Of a DNA stretch of 64,000 nt, positions 1 through 7,859 are shown piece after piece. A program made the position numbers and the translations under genes. Each line of letters starts with the position of its first letter. Position 1 is the first letter of the stretch. The DNA lies in contig NZ_JAIQYY010000012.1 of the NCBI RefSeq assembly GCF_020181035.1, forward strand, positions 89,567 to 153,566, given 5' to 3'. The DNA comes from Streptomyces sp. CoH27. Lineage in GTDB: Bacteria; Actinomycetota; Actinomycetes; Streptomycetales; Streptomycetaceae. The notes under the pieces are model-generated. The model was not told the origin of the DNA. It ran no database searches and saw only the letters and a program-made list of their open reading frames with translations.

Positions 1-384
1 GCGACGGCCGCCACGGCCGAAGCCCCGGAGACGGAGCCCAAGCCCCGCCGCACGCGCAAGACGGCCGCGACCGCCGAAGCCCCGGAGACTCCGGAAGCCG
101 AAGCCAAGCCGCGCCGCACCCGCAAGACGGCAGCCACCGCCCCGGAGCCGACGGAAACCCCCGAAGCCGAGGCCAAGCCCCGCCGTACCCGCAAGACGGT
201 GGCCGCCGCCCCCGACGCGGACGGTGTCGTCGAGGCGACCGCTCCCAAGGTGCGACGGACCCGTAAGGCCGTCGCCAAGACGGTCACCGCGGAGATTCCG
301 GCGCAGGCCACCGAGGAGCCGGAGGCCACGCCGCGGCGCCGTACCCGTAAGGCCGCGGCAGCCGTCGAGGTCGCCGAAGGCTGA
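1..384 (+). CDS. C-terminal tail of a basic-repeat protein, possibly a DEAD-box RNA helicase (5' end outside window)
   Basis: The frame is open from the first base to a TGA at 382-384, giving 127 residues with no domain. The tail is built from repeats of a basic motif of the form KPRRTRKTAA separated by Ala/Glu/Pro-rich linkers; five or six copies are visible and they drift toward the end. Such tails are typical of nucleic-acid-binding proteins and would bind RNA or DNA non-specifically. In Streptomyces a DEAD-box RNA helicase with an extension of this kind lies at the equivalent chromosomal position, so that is my best guess, but nothing catalytic is visible here. A strong hairpin follows directly. 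Confidence 0.6.
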   Translation, partial: ATAATAEAPETEPKPRRTRKTAATAEAPETPEAEAKPRRTRKTAATAPEPTETPEAEAKPRRTRKTVAAAPDADGVVEATAPKVRRTRKAVAKTVTAEIPAQATEEPEATPRRRTRKAAAAVEVAEG

Positions 385-401
385 TCCGGCACCCCGTCAC
401 C

Positions 402-437
402 GACGGCCCGGCCCATGTTCCTGTGGGCCGGGCCGTC
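402..437 (+). terminator. Rho-independent-type hairpin after the basic-tail gene
   Basis: A perfect 14-bp inverted repeat (402-415 with 424-437, arms gacggcccggccca / tgggccgggccgtc) closes an 8-nt loop 18 bp after the stop codon. There is no U-tract, as is usual for Streptomyces terminators. Confidence 0.75.
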
Positions 438-508
438 GCACGTCCGGCGTACAGCCGGGCTCACGGCGCGCGGAGAAACAGCGGGCGGCCGGGTTATAAC
501 CTCTCCCC

Positions 509-1384
509 ATGAGCAGGCCCGCCACCTTCGTCCCGCCTCCCGGTGCCCGCGCGTACGCCCTGCGTACCGCGCGTGGGGAGTTCGCCGTCGTCGACGCTCC
601 CGTGGCCGACGGGGTCGAGCCCCGGGGGGTCGCGCTGTTGCTGCCGGGGTTCACCGGGAGCAAGGAGGACTTCAATCCGCTGCACGTGCCGCTGGCCCGG
701 CGCGGGTACCGGACCGTGGCCGTGGACGGGCGTGGGCAGTTCGAGTCGGACGGGCCCGAGAGCGACGAATCCGCTTACGCACAGACCGAGTTGGCGCTGG
801 ACGTGCTCGCGCAGGTGGAAGCCGTCGGGGCGCCGGTGCATCTGCTGGGGCACTCGCTCGGCGGGCAGATCTCGCGCGCGGCCGTGCTGCTGGACCACAC
901 GCCCTTCGCCTCGCTCACGCTGATGGCCTCCGGGCCCGCCCAGATCTCCGAATCCCAGCAGCAGCGCGTCAAGCTGCTGCGGGACGCGCTCGCGGTGATG
1001 GACATGGCGCAGGTCTGGGAGGCGATCCAGGCGATGGAGACGCCCGAGGAGACCGAGACGGCCGCGCTGGACGGCGGGCTCGACGACCGGGACGATCTGC
1101 GGCGCCGCTGGCTCGGCACCAAGCCCGCCCAACTCATCGCCACCGGACGTCAGTTGTGCACGGAGCCGGACCGGATCGCCGAACTGGCCGCGGTACCGCT
1201 GCCGTTCCACGTCCTGTCGGGCGACAGGGACGACACCTGGCCGCTGCCGCTGCTCGACGACATGGCCGTACGGCTGGGCGCCCGGCGTACGGCCATCGCG
1301 GACGCCGAGCACTCGCCCAACACCGACCGGCCGCTCGCCACCGCCGAAGCGCTCGCCGATTTCTGGGACCAGGCCGCCCGCTGA
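509..1384 (+). CDS. Alpha/beta hydrolase
   Basis: This encodes a 291-residue soluble alpha/beta-hydrolase-fold enzyme. The oxyanion strand motif LLLPGFTGSKEDF lies near residues 43-55, the nucleophile elbow GHSLGG puts the catalytic serine at 116, a late acid is offered by SGDRDDTW, and the histidine by ADAEHSPN near residue 268. All three catalytic positions are therefore present. There is no signal peptide or membrane segment. The substrate cannot be read from the sequence; esters, lactones or lysophospholipids are all possible. It is a single-gene unit between two hairpins and converges on the type III polyketide synthase gene, so a role in processing that product is conceivable but unproven. 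Confidence 0.88.
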   Translation: MSRPATFVPPPGARAYALRTARGEFAVVDAPVADGVEPRGVALLLPGFTGSKEDFNPLHVPLARRGYRTVAVDGRGQFESDGPESDESAYAQTELALDVLAQVEAVGAPVHLLGHSLGGQISRAAVLLDHTPFASLTLMASGPAQISESQQQRVKLLRDALAVMDMAQVWEAIQAMETPEETETAALDGGLDDRDDLRRRWLGTKPAQLIATGRQLCTEPDRIAELAAVPLPFHVLSGDRDDTWPLPLLDDMAVRLGARRTAIADAEHSPNTDRPLATAEALADFWDQAAR

Positions 1385-1397
1385 GCCCCGCCACCAT

Positions 1398-1442
1398 ACG
1401 ACTGCCCTGCTCCGACGGGGGCTTGCAGGGCAGGGCAGTCGT
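1398..1442. terminator. Bidirectional hairpin between convergent hydrolase and PKS genes
   Basis: A 13-bp inverted repeat (1398-1410 acgactgccctgc, 1430-1442 gcagggcagtcgt) with a 19-nt loop lies between the two convergent stop codons. It is followed on the plus strand by a short T-containing run, so it could serve either strand. Confidence 0.7.
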
Positions 1443-1468
1443 CTTTCGGAGGGCTGCGGAGGCGCCGG

Positions 1469-2518
1469 TCAGTCGGTCCACGTGGCGTGGACGGCGGAGG
1501 CGCTGAAACCGGGGCCGTAGGCGACGATCAGGGCCTTCTCGCCGTTCGCCGGAGGCCGGCCGTGGGTGCGTTCGAGGACGCGAAGAACCGATACACCACC
1601 GAGGTTGCCCTCTTCGGCCAGAGTGTCGAGGGAGTGGCGGGCGTCGTCCTCGGTGAGGCCGAGGGCCTCGGCGGTGTCCATGATGATGGGCCGGGAGCCG
1701 GGGTGGATGACGGGAACGGTCACCGGACGGCCGGCGAGCCAGTCGACCACGGCCGGCATGACGTGTTTCGCCCCGCCCATGGCGGCCTTGGTGGAGTCGA
1801 AGTGGAGACCATGGCTGTCGATACGGCCCGCGTAGAACTCCAGCGAGTCCGGGAGGGCGTACTCGAAGAGGCCGGCGGGGCTGTCGATGGTGAGGCCGGC
1901 GCCGAGAGGGTCGCTGCTGACGACGGTGGCGGCCGCGCTGTCGCCGAACAGGGCCTTGTAGATCATGTGCTCGATCTTGCTGTCCCTGTGGTTGTAGGCC
2001 GTGGACAGCACCTCTGCGGCGACGACGAGGACCCGGGAGCCGGGGTGGAGCAGCGCCTGCTCGACCGCGCGGATGAGGGCGTGCGCACCGCCCGCGCAGG
2101 CCGCGGTGGTCAGGGCGGTACGGCGGACGGACGGGCGCAGACCGAGCCGGGCGACGAGGTGGATGTCCAGATTGGGTACGGCCCAGCCGGTGGCGTGGGT
2201 GGTGATCAGGCCGGTGATGTCACCCGGTTCGAGGCCGTGGCGCCCGAGGACGGAGCGGGCCGCGGTCTCCGCCATGTCGAGACCGTCGGCGAAGGCCCGG
2301 GACGCGCGCTCCTCGATGGGTGCGGTGCCGTTGATGGTGGGCGAATTCAGCGGCTGCGTGAAGTACCGGGTCTGGACACCGCAGTTGCCTATGACCCGGA
2401 GGATCGCGCCGAGGCGCGGATGGTCGGGGTGATGGGCGCGGATGTCGTCGGATATCTCGCCCGTGGTGATCTTGTGCGCGGCGAGGACCGTGCTGGGGCG
2501 GGCGATGTGAACGGGCAT
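1469..2518 (-). CDS. Type III polyketide synthase (chalcone synthase-like), divergent
   Basis: A 349-residue ketosynthase of the chalcone/stilbene synthase family. The catalytic triad is intact: Cys141 in TTAACAGGAHAL, His272 in VIHPGSRP, Asn305 in EEGNLGGVSV. The ALFGDSAA segment and the C-terminal AYGPGFSASAVHATW loop are family hallmarks. These enzymes condense a starter acyl-CoA with malonyl-CoA-type extenders and cyclise the chain. As I remember those families, the residues around the cysteine differ from the LGCAAGG of RppA (tetrahydroxynaphthalene synthase) and germicidin synthase, and the overall sequence does not resemble DpgA, so the product cannot be predicted. ATG start behind a purine-rich AGGGGGG. 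It stands alone apart from the adjacent MmyB-type regulator on the same strand; no methyltransferase, P450 or transporter is next to it. Confidence 0.9.
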   Translation of the reverse strand: MPVHIARPSTVLAAHKITTGEISDDIRAHHPDHPRLGAILRVIGNCGVQTRYFTQPLNSPTINGTAPIEERASRAFADGLDMAETAARSVLGRHGLEPGDITGLITTHATGWAVPNLDIHLVARLGLRPSVRRTALTTAACAGGAHALIRAVEQALLHPGSRVLVVAAEVLSTAYNHRDSKIEHMIYKALFGDSAAATVVSSDPLGAGLTIDSPAGLFEYALPDSLEFYAGRIDSHGLHFDSTKAAMGGAKHVMPAVVDWLAGRPVTVPVIHPGSRPIIMDTAEALGLTEDDARHSLDTLAEEGNLGGVSVLRVLERTHGRPPANGEKALIVAYGPGFSASAVHATWTD

Positions 2519-2650
2519 GGGTCCCCCCTAGGACACGTAACCTGATTGGGGTCAAGGTACGGCAAAGTTGGCTGGTTTGTTTCCCCTGCCGTCCAGGTCA
2601 TGCTCTCTCACGGCCCGTCAAACTCGGGCAAAGACCGATCTCCAGCGCGC

Positions 2651-3466
2651 TCAGCGGGCCTGGAGCATCGGCGGACGCGTGCTCGACCGGCGCGGGCCCG
2701 GCCGAAAGATGAGGATCATGAAGCGTGAGCCGGGTGCCGCCAGCGGCTGCGCCACGCACATCGTCACCCAACCCGGGCCTTCGGCCGCATGCCTGATGGG
2801 GCGTTCGTCGCCGTCGGGGTGGATCGAGGCGCCGCCCACCTCGTACAGCGGGCGGGACACGGGATCGTCGAGGAGTTCCTTCTCGATCTGCCGCAGGACC
2901 TTGTCGTCGGGGCGCTGGGCGAGCGCGGCCTGGAGCTGGGGCATGACGAGCGGCGCCCAGGCGTTCGCCCAGTCGGTGAGCTGCTCACGGCCGTCGATCA
3001 GCATCCACCGCATGGTGTTCTCGGGGGCCTGCCCGGTCGCGAAGATCCGGTGGAACGGCTCGTTGCAGGCGAGCAGGTTCCAGGAGGCGTCGGTGACATA
3101 GGCCGGGTGCGTCACGGCGGCGACGGCGTCCTCCCAGGCGGCGGGGACGGCGTTGCCGCTGGTGTCGTAGAGCGGGCCGGGCGGGTCCTCGCCGCGCGCG
3201 TACCGGCACAGCGAGATCCACTCCTGCTCGTTGAGGACGAACAGGCGGGCTATGTCGCGCAGCAGGTCGACGGGGGCATTGGGGTAAGTGCCGGACTCCA
3301 GACGGTGATACGTGCCGAAGGCCCGGTTCAGGAGCTGGTCGACCTGGTGCTGGGACAGGCCGGGGGCGCGGCGGCCGGGTCCGGTGGGCCGTGTGAAACC
3401 GTGTGTCTCGGGGGCGATGAGCGCGCGTCGGTCCTTGAGCAGGCTTTTCAGTGCTCGTTTGTTCAC
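2651..3466 (-). CDS. XRE-family regulator with MmyB-type ligand-binding domain
   Basis: A 271-residue transcription factor. The N-terminal helix-turn-helix is visible around residues 36-60 (GLSQHQVDQLLNRAFGTYHRLESG), and the remainder matches the MmyB-like ligand-binding domain, including the YVTDASWNLLACNEPF segment and a WM(L)…R core. The MmyB-type domain has been found with bound fatty acid in a structural study of a relative, so a lipid or polyketide ligand is plausible. It is transcribed toward the type III PKS gene with a 132-bp gap, so the PKS could have its own promoter or be read through. The pairing suggests local control of the PKS by an acyl-type ligand; that is inference. Confidence 0.85.
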   Translation of the reverse strand: MNKRALKSLLKDRRALIAPETHGFTRPTGPGRRAPGLSQHQVDQLLNRAFGTYHRLESGTYPNAPVDLLRDIARLFVLNEQEWISLCRYARGEDPPGPLYDTSGNAVPAAWEDAVAAVTHPAYVTDASWNLLACNEPFHRIFATGQAPENTMRWMLIDGREQLTDWANAWAPLVMPQLQAALAQRPDDKVLRQIEKELLDDPVSRPLYEVGGASIHPDGDERPIRHAAEGPGWVTMCVAQPLAAPGSRFMILIFRPGPRRSSTRPPMLQAR

Positions 3467-4038
3467 TGGTGCGGATCCCCCGGCTTTGTTGACGGTGAGT
3501 CAGTGTAATTAGTGGTGCTGGCTTTACTCCGAAAGATCTCCCGTAGAAATCGTGTAGGTGCGTCCTGCATGCTCGGTGGTGCGTGCCGCTGGCCTGCCAG
3601 TGTGCTCATCAGCGGCGACGTGGACAGACCCCCGTCGCGGGCACTGGCTGGAAACTTTCGAAATTCCGGCCGGTTTTCGCGGACGGGGCCACCAGGAACA
3701 AAGCCGGGTGGTTTGCCGGTTCTCGTTCGGCGCTTCCCGCAAGGGAACCATGACGCGGGATCGGCATCACCGTCAGCGCACCGCTGACGCAGCCCCGGCG
3801 GCCAGGCTGCGGCCGGTGCCCTCCCGCCCCACACCAGGGGACTCGGCACCGGCCGCCGACGTCTCCCCTCCCTCCCGTCCTGCAGCGCGGGCGAGTTCGG
3901 TACGCAGGATCACAGCGGCCGTACGTCGTCGGAAGAGGTCCTTCGCCGGAAGACGTCCTTCACCGGAAGGCGTCCCTCATCGGAAGGCGTCCCTCATCGG
4001 ATTGGCCGAAGTCCGCTCGGTCCCGGCCGCCGGTACCG
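3467..4038. other. Non-coding spacer upstream of the MmyB-type regulator
   Basis: No credible gene was found in 572 bp; the open frames across it lack a recognisable protein, ribosome site or codon bias. The 60 bp next to the regulator start (3480-3560) are AT-richer and probably hold its promoter. The far end carries a 17-bp tandem repeat, listed separately. Confidence 0.6.
3929..3996. repeat. Four-copy 17-bp tandem repeat
   Basis: Four head-to-tail 17-bp units occupy 3929-3945, 3946-3962, 3963-3979 and 3980-3996. The unit is close to ccggaaggcgtccctca; copies three and four differ only in their first base and copies one and two have drifted further. It lies just downstream of the NYN gene's stop codon. 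Unit length and lack of spacers rule out CRISPR. Confidence 0.85.
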
Positions 4039-4944
4039 CTAGTACTGCGCTCGCAGATGCTCCCAGAACCCGTCCCGGAGGGCGCGGCGCAGGTCCGCCT
4101 GGCCGCGCAGGGAGTACTGGAGCAGGCTCTCGGCCTCGACGAGCAGGTCCTGGTCGACGGAGCCGGGCAGATAGGGGTGGCCGGGGAGCAGTTCGACCAG
4201 CGCCTCGCGCCCCCGGGAGGCCAGCCACTTCGCCGCGATCTGGGCGCCGACGAAGCGGACATCCTCGCGGCCGGGCCGGGACCCGGTGCCGGAGTCGTAC
4301 GCGGCGGCCGTACGGCGGGAGACGTACGGCTTGAAGAAATCCAGCTCGAAGGTGCGCTGGCTGTCGACCTCCCAGAGCAGGGGCTCGGCCTGGTTGCGGC
4401 CCTCGGGGGCCTCGATGCCCCACAGATGGACCCGGGCGCCGTAGCCCTGGGCCGCCTCGACCGCCGAGACCAGGTCCTCGTCGCCGCCGAGGAGGGCCGC
4501 GTCGCTGATGGCGCGGTGGCGGGCCAGGGACTCCAGGTCCGAGCGGATCAGCGAATCGACGCCCTTCTGCTGGTTGTTGGCGTTGAGGTTGCCGAGGCGG
4601 ACCTTGACGTCGGGCAGTTCGGCGATGATCTGCTGCTCGGCGGTGTGGATACGGCGGCGGGCACCGTCGTACCAGTAGACGCGCAGCAGCCGGCTGTCCG
4701 CGAAGATCGTGCGGGCCTTGTCGATCAGCGCCTCGATCAGACCTTCGGCGTCGAGGTCGAAGGCCCGGCGGTCCTCGGTCCCGGCGACCAGCCGCCCCGC
4801 GGCCGCGTACAGATAGCCTGCATCGACGAAGATCGCGTGGGTGGAGGGCGTCTTCGCCACCTCGGCGAGCATGCGCTCCAGCAGCTCGTTCGTGCGGTCG
4901 ATGCGGGCACCCAGGGCCGCCAGGTCGTCGTTCATCGCCTCCAT
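4039..4944 (-). CDS. NYN-domain (PIN-like) putative ribonuclease
   Basis: Encodes about 301 residues. A short N-terminal helix is followed by an NYN/PIN-like nuclease core: THAIFVDAGYLYAAAG supplies the first conserved acid, VYWYDGARR a second region, KGVDSLIRSDL the third, and ALLGGDEDLVSAVEAAQGYGARVHLWG the last acid pair. These acids normally hold a metal ion for single-strand RNA cleavage, so an RNase acting in RNA turnover is likely. The start is unclear: ATG 4944 has a weak GGGA, while GTG 4959 and ATG 4935 are alternatives. It is divergent from a 50-residue protein gene across an AT-rich 180-bp spacer. Confidence 0.82.
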   Translation of the reverse strand: MEAMNDDLAALGARIDRTNELLERMLAEVAKTPSTHAIFVDAGYLYAAAGRLVAGTEDRRAFDLDAEGLIEALIDKARTIFADSRLLRVYWYDGARRRIHTAEQQIIAELPDVKVRLGNLNANNQQKGVDSLIRSDLESLARHRAISDAALLGGDEDLVSAVEAAQGYGARVHLWGIEAPEGRNQAEPLLWEVDSQRTFELDFFKPYVSRRTAAAYDSGTGSRPGREDVRFVGAQIAAKWLASRGREALVELLPGHPYLPGSVDQDLLVEAESLLQYSLRGQADLRRALRDGFWEHLRAQY

Positions 4945-4984
4945 TGTCCCGGCCGTCACGCTGCGAACACAACCGCTCCCGGCC

Positions 4985-5130
4985 GGTTCCTTACTCGCTA
5001 GTAATTAGTTGTTCGAAAAATTTCTTTAGCGTAGGGAATGTTCGTAACATGCAGCACGTTGACTAGGGCGTACGACAGCACGTCACCAGTAGTTCTCCTC
5101 AGGAGGATGACCAGACGAAGGGAGAAGCCC
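4985..5130. promoter_or_regulatory. AT-rich divergent promoter region
   Basis: The spacer between the NYN gene and the small-protein gene is strikingly AT-rich at 4995-5060 compared with its surroundings and contains ttcgaaaaattt and a TTGACT hexamer at 5059-5064. It probably carries promoters for both divergent genes, but I could not assign a clean -10 box. Confidence 0.4.
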
Positions 5131-5283
5131 ATGCGCTTCGAGATCAGGCGACTCGACGAGGTCGACGGCACCACCGTGGACTGCACCGTCGTGGACGCCG
5201 CCTCCGTCAACCGGATCGTTCAGCAGGCCGCCGCCATCGGACAGCGCCTGTGGATCCGCCCGGCCGAGAACCCGGCCTCGTAA
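5131..5283 (+). CDS. Small conserved-looking hypothetical protein (50 residues)
   Basis: The reading frame from ATG 5131 encodes 50 residues beginning MRFEIRRLDEVDG and ending near RLWIRPAENPAS. An AGGGAG ribosome site sits about 6 nt upstream of this ATG, and the codon use is normal for the genome, whereas the 30 codons upstream in frame look non-coding. There is no membrane segment or cysteine. Charge pattern suggests a compact alpha/beta protein. A very strong terminator immediately follows, which supports a real monocistronic gene. Function unknown. Confidence 0.72.
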   Translation: MRFEIRRLDEVDGTTVDCTVVDAASVNRIVQQAAAIGQRLWIRPAENPAS

Positions 5284-5305
5284 CGGGAGCCACCACGCAC
5301 GCTTT

Positions 5306-5343
5306 CCGGGGGGAGCCGAGCGACGCCGCTCGGCTCCCCCCGG
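5306..5343. terminator. Perfect 17-bp hairpin terminator
   Basis: 5306-5322 and 5327-5343 are perfectly complementary over 17 bp with a 4-nt loop (acgc). It sits between the small-protein gene and the convergent MarC gene and can serve both strands. Confidence 0.85.
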
Positions 5344-5380
5344 ATCACGTTCAGCTCCCCCGGATCACGTTCAGCTCCCC
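5341..5380. repeat. 20-bp direct duplication over the MarC gene's end
   Basis: The 20 bases at 5341-5360 are repeated exactly at 5361-5380, and the first ten bases of a third copy follow at 5381-5390. The second copy contains the stop codon and last codons of the MarC gene, so the first copy is a recent slippage duplication just past the stop. Confidence 0.85.
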
Positions 5381-5976
5381 CGGATCACCTGAGTGATCCC
5401 GTTGATGATCTGCTGCACGGCGATAGCGGAGAGCATCATGCCCGCGAGCCGCGTCACCAGGACGACACCGCCGTCCTTGATCACCCGGATGATCAGCAGC
5501 GAGTAACGCATCACCAGCCACAGCACGACATGGATCGCGAGGATCGCGGTCCACACCGAGACCTGCGTGGCCACACTGCCGGCCTTCTGCACGGCCAGGA
5601 TCACGGACACGATCGCACCGGGCCCGGCCAGCAGCGGCATGCCCAGCGGTACGAGGGCGACGTTCACGTCCTTGGTCTGCTTCGGCTCGTCGGTCTTGCC
5701 GGTGAGCAGGTCCAGCGCGATCAGCAGGAGCAGCAGACCGCCCGCGATCATCAGCGCGGGGACGGAGACGTGCAGGTAGTTCAGGATCTGGTGCCCCAGG
5801 ACGCCGAAGACGGCGATGACCCCGAACGCCACACAGACGGCCTGGAAGGCCATCCGCTTCTGCACCTTGCCGGGCCGGCCGGCGGTCAGGGCGAGGAAGA
5901 TCGGGGTGATCCCAGGGGGATCCATGATGACAAAAAGGGTCAGGAACAGAGAGCCGAAGACGGCGATGTCGAACAT
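5371..5976 (-). CDS. MarC-family integral membrane protein
   Basis: A 201-residue polytopic protein with about six hydrophobic segments, beginning with SLFLTLFVIMDPPGITPIFL, which is the conserved first helix and DP motif of the MarC/UPF0056 family. A second conserved block, VPLGMPLLAGPGAIVSVI, lies near residues 110-127. The family is related in fold to LysE-type exporters, but its transport substrate has not been established; the historic link to multiple antibiotic resistance is not supported. It lies 63 bp downstream of the PHP-domain gene on the same strand and probably forms an operon with it. Confidence 0.88.
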   Translation of the reverse strand: MFDIAVFGSLFLTLFVIMDPPGITPIFLALTAGRPGKVQKRMAFQAVCVAFGVIAVFGVLGHQILNYLHVSVPALMIAGGLLLLLIALDLLTGKTDEPKQTKDVNVALVPLGMPLLAGPGAIVSVILAVQKAGSVATQVSVWTAILAIHVVLWLVMRYSLLIIRVIKDGGVVLVTRLAGMMLSAIAVQQIINGITQVIRGS

Positions 5977-6039
5977 GGTTGTGCAGCAGGCCTTGCGGAA
6001 GAAGTGATACGGGCGTGAGGGGGGTGCGGCGGGTCGGCC

Positions 6040-6897
6040 TCAGGCTCCACCGGTGCCCGGCACCGGGAACGCGCCGGTCGCCCGCCGGGTGATCTCCCCG
6101 TATACCTCGGGGTCGGTCGTGTACGCGCCCAGGGACACGGTCTTGCGGCTGCCGTGGTAGTCCGAGGAGCCGGTGACCAGCAGATCCAGGTCCTTCGCCA
6201 GCCCCCGCAGCCGGTCGCGCGCGTCGGCGTCGTGGTCCATGTGATCGACCTCGATGCCGTCGAGGCCGACCGCGGCCATTTCGGCGATGCGGAACTCCGG
6301 CACGGTCCGGCCGCGCTTGGCGGCGGCCGGGTGCGCGAAGACACAGACCCCGCCCGCGCCCTTGACCAGCCGGATCGCTTCGAAGGGGTCGGTCTCGTGC
6401 TTCTCCACGAAGGCCCGCCCGCCGTCGGCCAGCCACTCCTCGGTGAACGCGTCGCTGACGGTCGGTACGACGCCCAGCTCGACCAGCGCGGTGGCGACGT
6501 GCGGCCGCCCCACGGACCCGCCGGCGGCGATCCGCTCGACCTGCTCCCACGTGACCGGCACGCCCAGCGCGTTGAGCTTGGCGACCATGCCCTTGGCCCG
6601 CGGCACCCGGTCGTCCCGCACCAGCTCCCGCTCGGCAAGCAGCGCGGGCTCCTCGGGATCGAAGAGGTAGGCCAGCATGTGCATGGAGATCCCGTCGATC
6701 CGACAGGACAGCTCGGCCCCGGTGACCAGGGTCAGCCCCGCGGGCAGCGCGGCGATCGCCTCGCCGTACCCGCGCGTGGTGTCGTGATCGGTCAGCGCGA
6801 CGACGTCCAGCCCGGCGGCAGCGGCATTGCGCACCAGCTCGGCCGGGGTGTCCGTACCGTCGGAAGCGGTGGAGTGACAGTGCAGATCTATACGCAC
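6040..6897 (-). CDS. PHP-domain phosphoesterase
   Basis: The 285-residue product has the four metal-binding motifs of the PHP superfamily in order: DLHCHSTASDG near residues 4-14, ALTDHDTT, FAHPAA and SSDYHG. It resembles the TrpH/RNase AM branch, whose members remove phosphate from 3',5'-nucleoside bisphosphates or trim the 5' ends of RNA; histidinol phosphatase is a less likely relative. I chose GTG 6897 because the protein then starts immediately before the first metal motif and GGAG lies 5 nt upstream; a longer frame to 7014 adds residues without family character. It is followed by the MarC gene. Confidence 0.87.
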   Translation of the reverse strand: MRIDLHCHSTASDGTDTPAELVRNAAAAGLDVVALTDHDTTRGYGEAIAALPAGLTLVTGAELSCRIDGISMHMLAYLFDPEEPALLAERELVRDDRVPRAKGMVAKLNALGVPVTWEQVERIAAGGSVGRPHVATALVELGVVPTVSDAFTEEWLADGGRAFVEKHETDPFEAIRLVKGAGGVCVFAHPAAAKRGRTVPEFRIAEMAAVGLDGIEVDHMDHDADARDRLRGLAKDLDLLVTGSSDYHGSRKTVSLGAYTTDPEVYGEITRRATGAFPVPGTGGA

Positions 6898-7042
6898 AAG
6901 GACTCCAGACACCGACGATTCAAAGGGGGACACTTGATAGTACCGGCAATTCGAACCCCCTAAGGGGCGCGGGGAACGGCGCGACCAGCCCACCACGGAC
7001 CCGCACCCGCCCACGAAACAGCACCCGGCACCCCAGTGGGCG

Positions 7043-7684
7043 CTACGGCCGAAGCAAGCGCGGCGACAACGCTCCGCAGGGCACCAGATCCAGCTCCGGC
7101 CCCGCGTCCCGCAGATCGGTGAGCACCAGCTCGTCGTACATGAGCAGCCCGGACTGCTCGGGCCACGTCACCGCCCACAGCCACATGCCGAGCGCCTCGC
7201 CCGCGAAGACCGCGCGGTCCTCCGGGGTGCGGAAGACGTGCCACAGCGGGGTCGGGCGGCCGACGGCCAGCACCTTGGCCTCGGGCGGCTTCTCGATGTT
7301 CATGTACGGTCCCGGGTCCGGGCCGTCGATGCCCGCGTACCGCGCGCCGAGGCCGACGCCGAGTTCCTCGGCGACCAGGATGAGCTCGGCCGGACCGCCG
7401 AGCGGGCCGGGACCCGTGCAGGCCACGGCGGTCGCGCGGCCCCCGCTGCGGTCGTCGCCCGCGTAGGCCACACCGGTGAAGAGCCATCCGACCGGCAGCG
7501 GCCAGGGCATCCACACCGGAACGTGGGTGCGCTGCACGACGGCGGCGAGGGCTTCGACACTGGGCGGGATCACGGGCTGCAGCGGATACACCGTGCCGTG
7601 CACATCGCACTGCCACGCATCGGCGAAGAGGCCGGGAGCCCTGACCCGGCCACCACACCTCGGGCAACTGGGTTCGCCCCTCAT
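7043..7684 (-). CDS. DUF6758-family protein with N-terminal zinc-ribbon motif
   Basis: Encodes 213 residues. The N-terminus carries CPRCGG (residues 7-12) and then CDVHG about 15 residues later, a plausible four-ligand Zn site. The rest is Trp- and Pro-rich with PVWMPWPLPVGWLFTGVAYAGDD, without a signal peptide. I recognise the family as the Streptomyces DUF6758 group; no biochemical role is known to me. The ATG at 7684 is preceded by a short purine stretch. It is monocistronic between the PHP gene and the SUFU gene, all on the same strand. Confidence 0.78.
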   Translation of the reverse strand: MRGEPSCPRCGGRVRAPGLFADAWQCDVHGTVYPLQPVIPPSVEALAAVVQRTHVPVWMPWPLPVGWLFTGVAYAGDDRSGGRATAVACTGPGPLGGPAELILVAEELGVGLGARYAGIDGPDPGPYMNIEKPPEAKVLAVGRPTPLWHVFRTPEDRAVFAGEALGMWLWAVTWPEQSGLLMYDELVLTDLRDAGPELDLVPCGALSPRLLRP

Positions 7685-7859
7685 AGGGCTCCACGGTCCT
7701 ACCCCTGCCCGCCCGCGTCAAGGACGATCACCCGTCCGGACGGAACCGTGCCGGTGGACCGGGCGGGAGCAAGCCCCCTCAGCCGGTGGACAACACCGTC
7801 GGCGTCTTCGCCAACTGACCGTTGCCGACCGGGCCTTGGTGAGCTTGCTCACGTGTGTG

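Noticed and set aside
1469..3466. A complete secondary-metabolite cluster
   Set aside because: Apart from the PKS and the regulator, the surrounding genes are housekeeping or unrelated, so only a two-gene unit is supported.
3929..3996. Possible CRISPR-like array
   Set aside because: Units are 17 bp, contiguous and lack spacers; no cas genes are nearby.
3558..4334. Plus-strand open frame across the spacer and into the NYN gene
   Set aside because: No start signal, Arg/Pro-rich low-complexity product, and its second half lies antisense to a clear NYN-domain gene.
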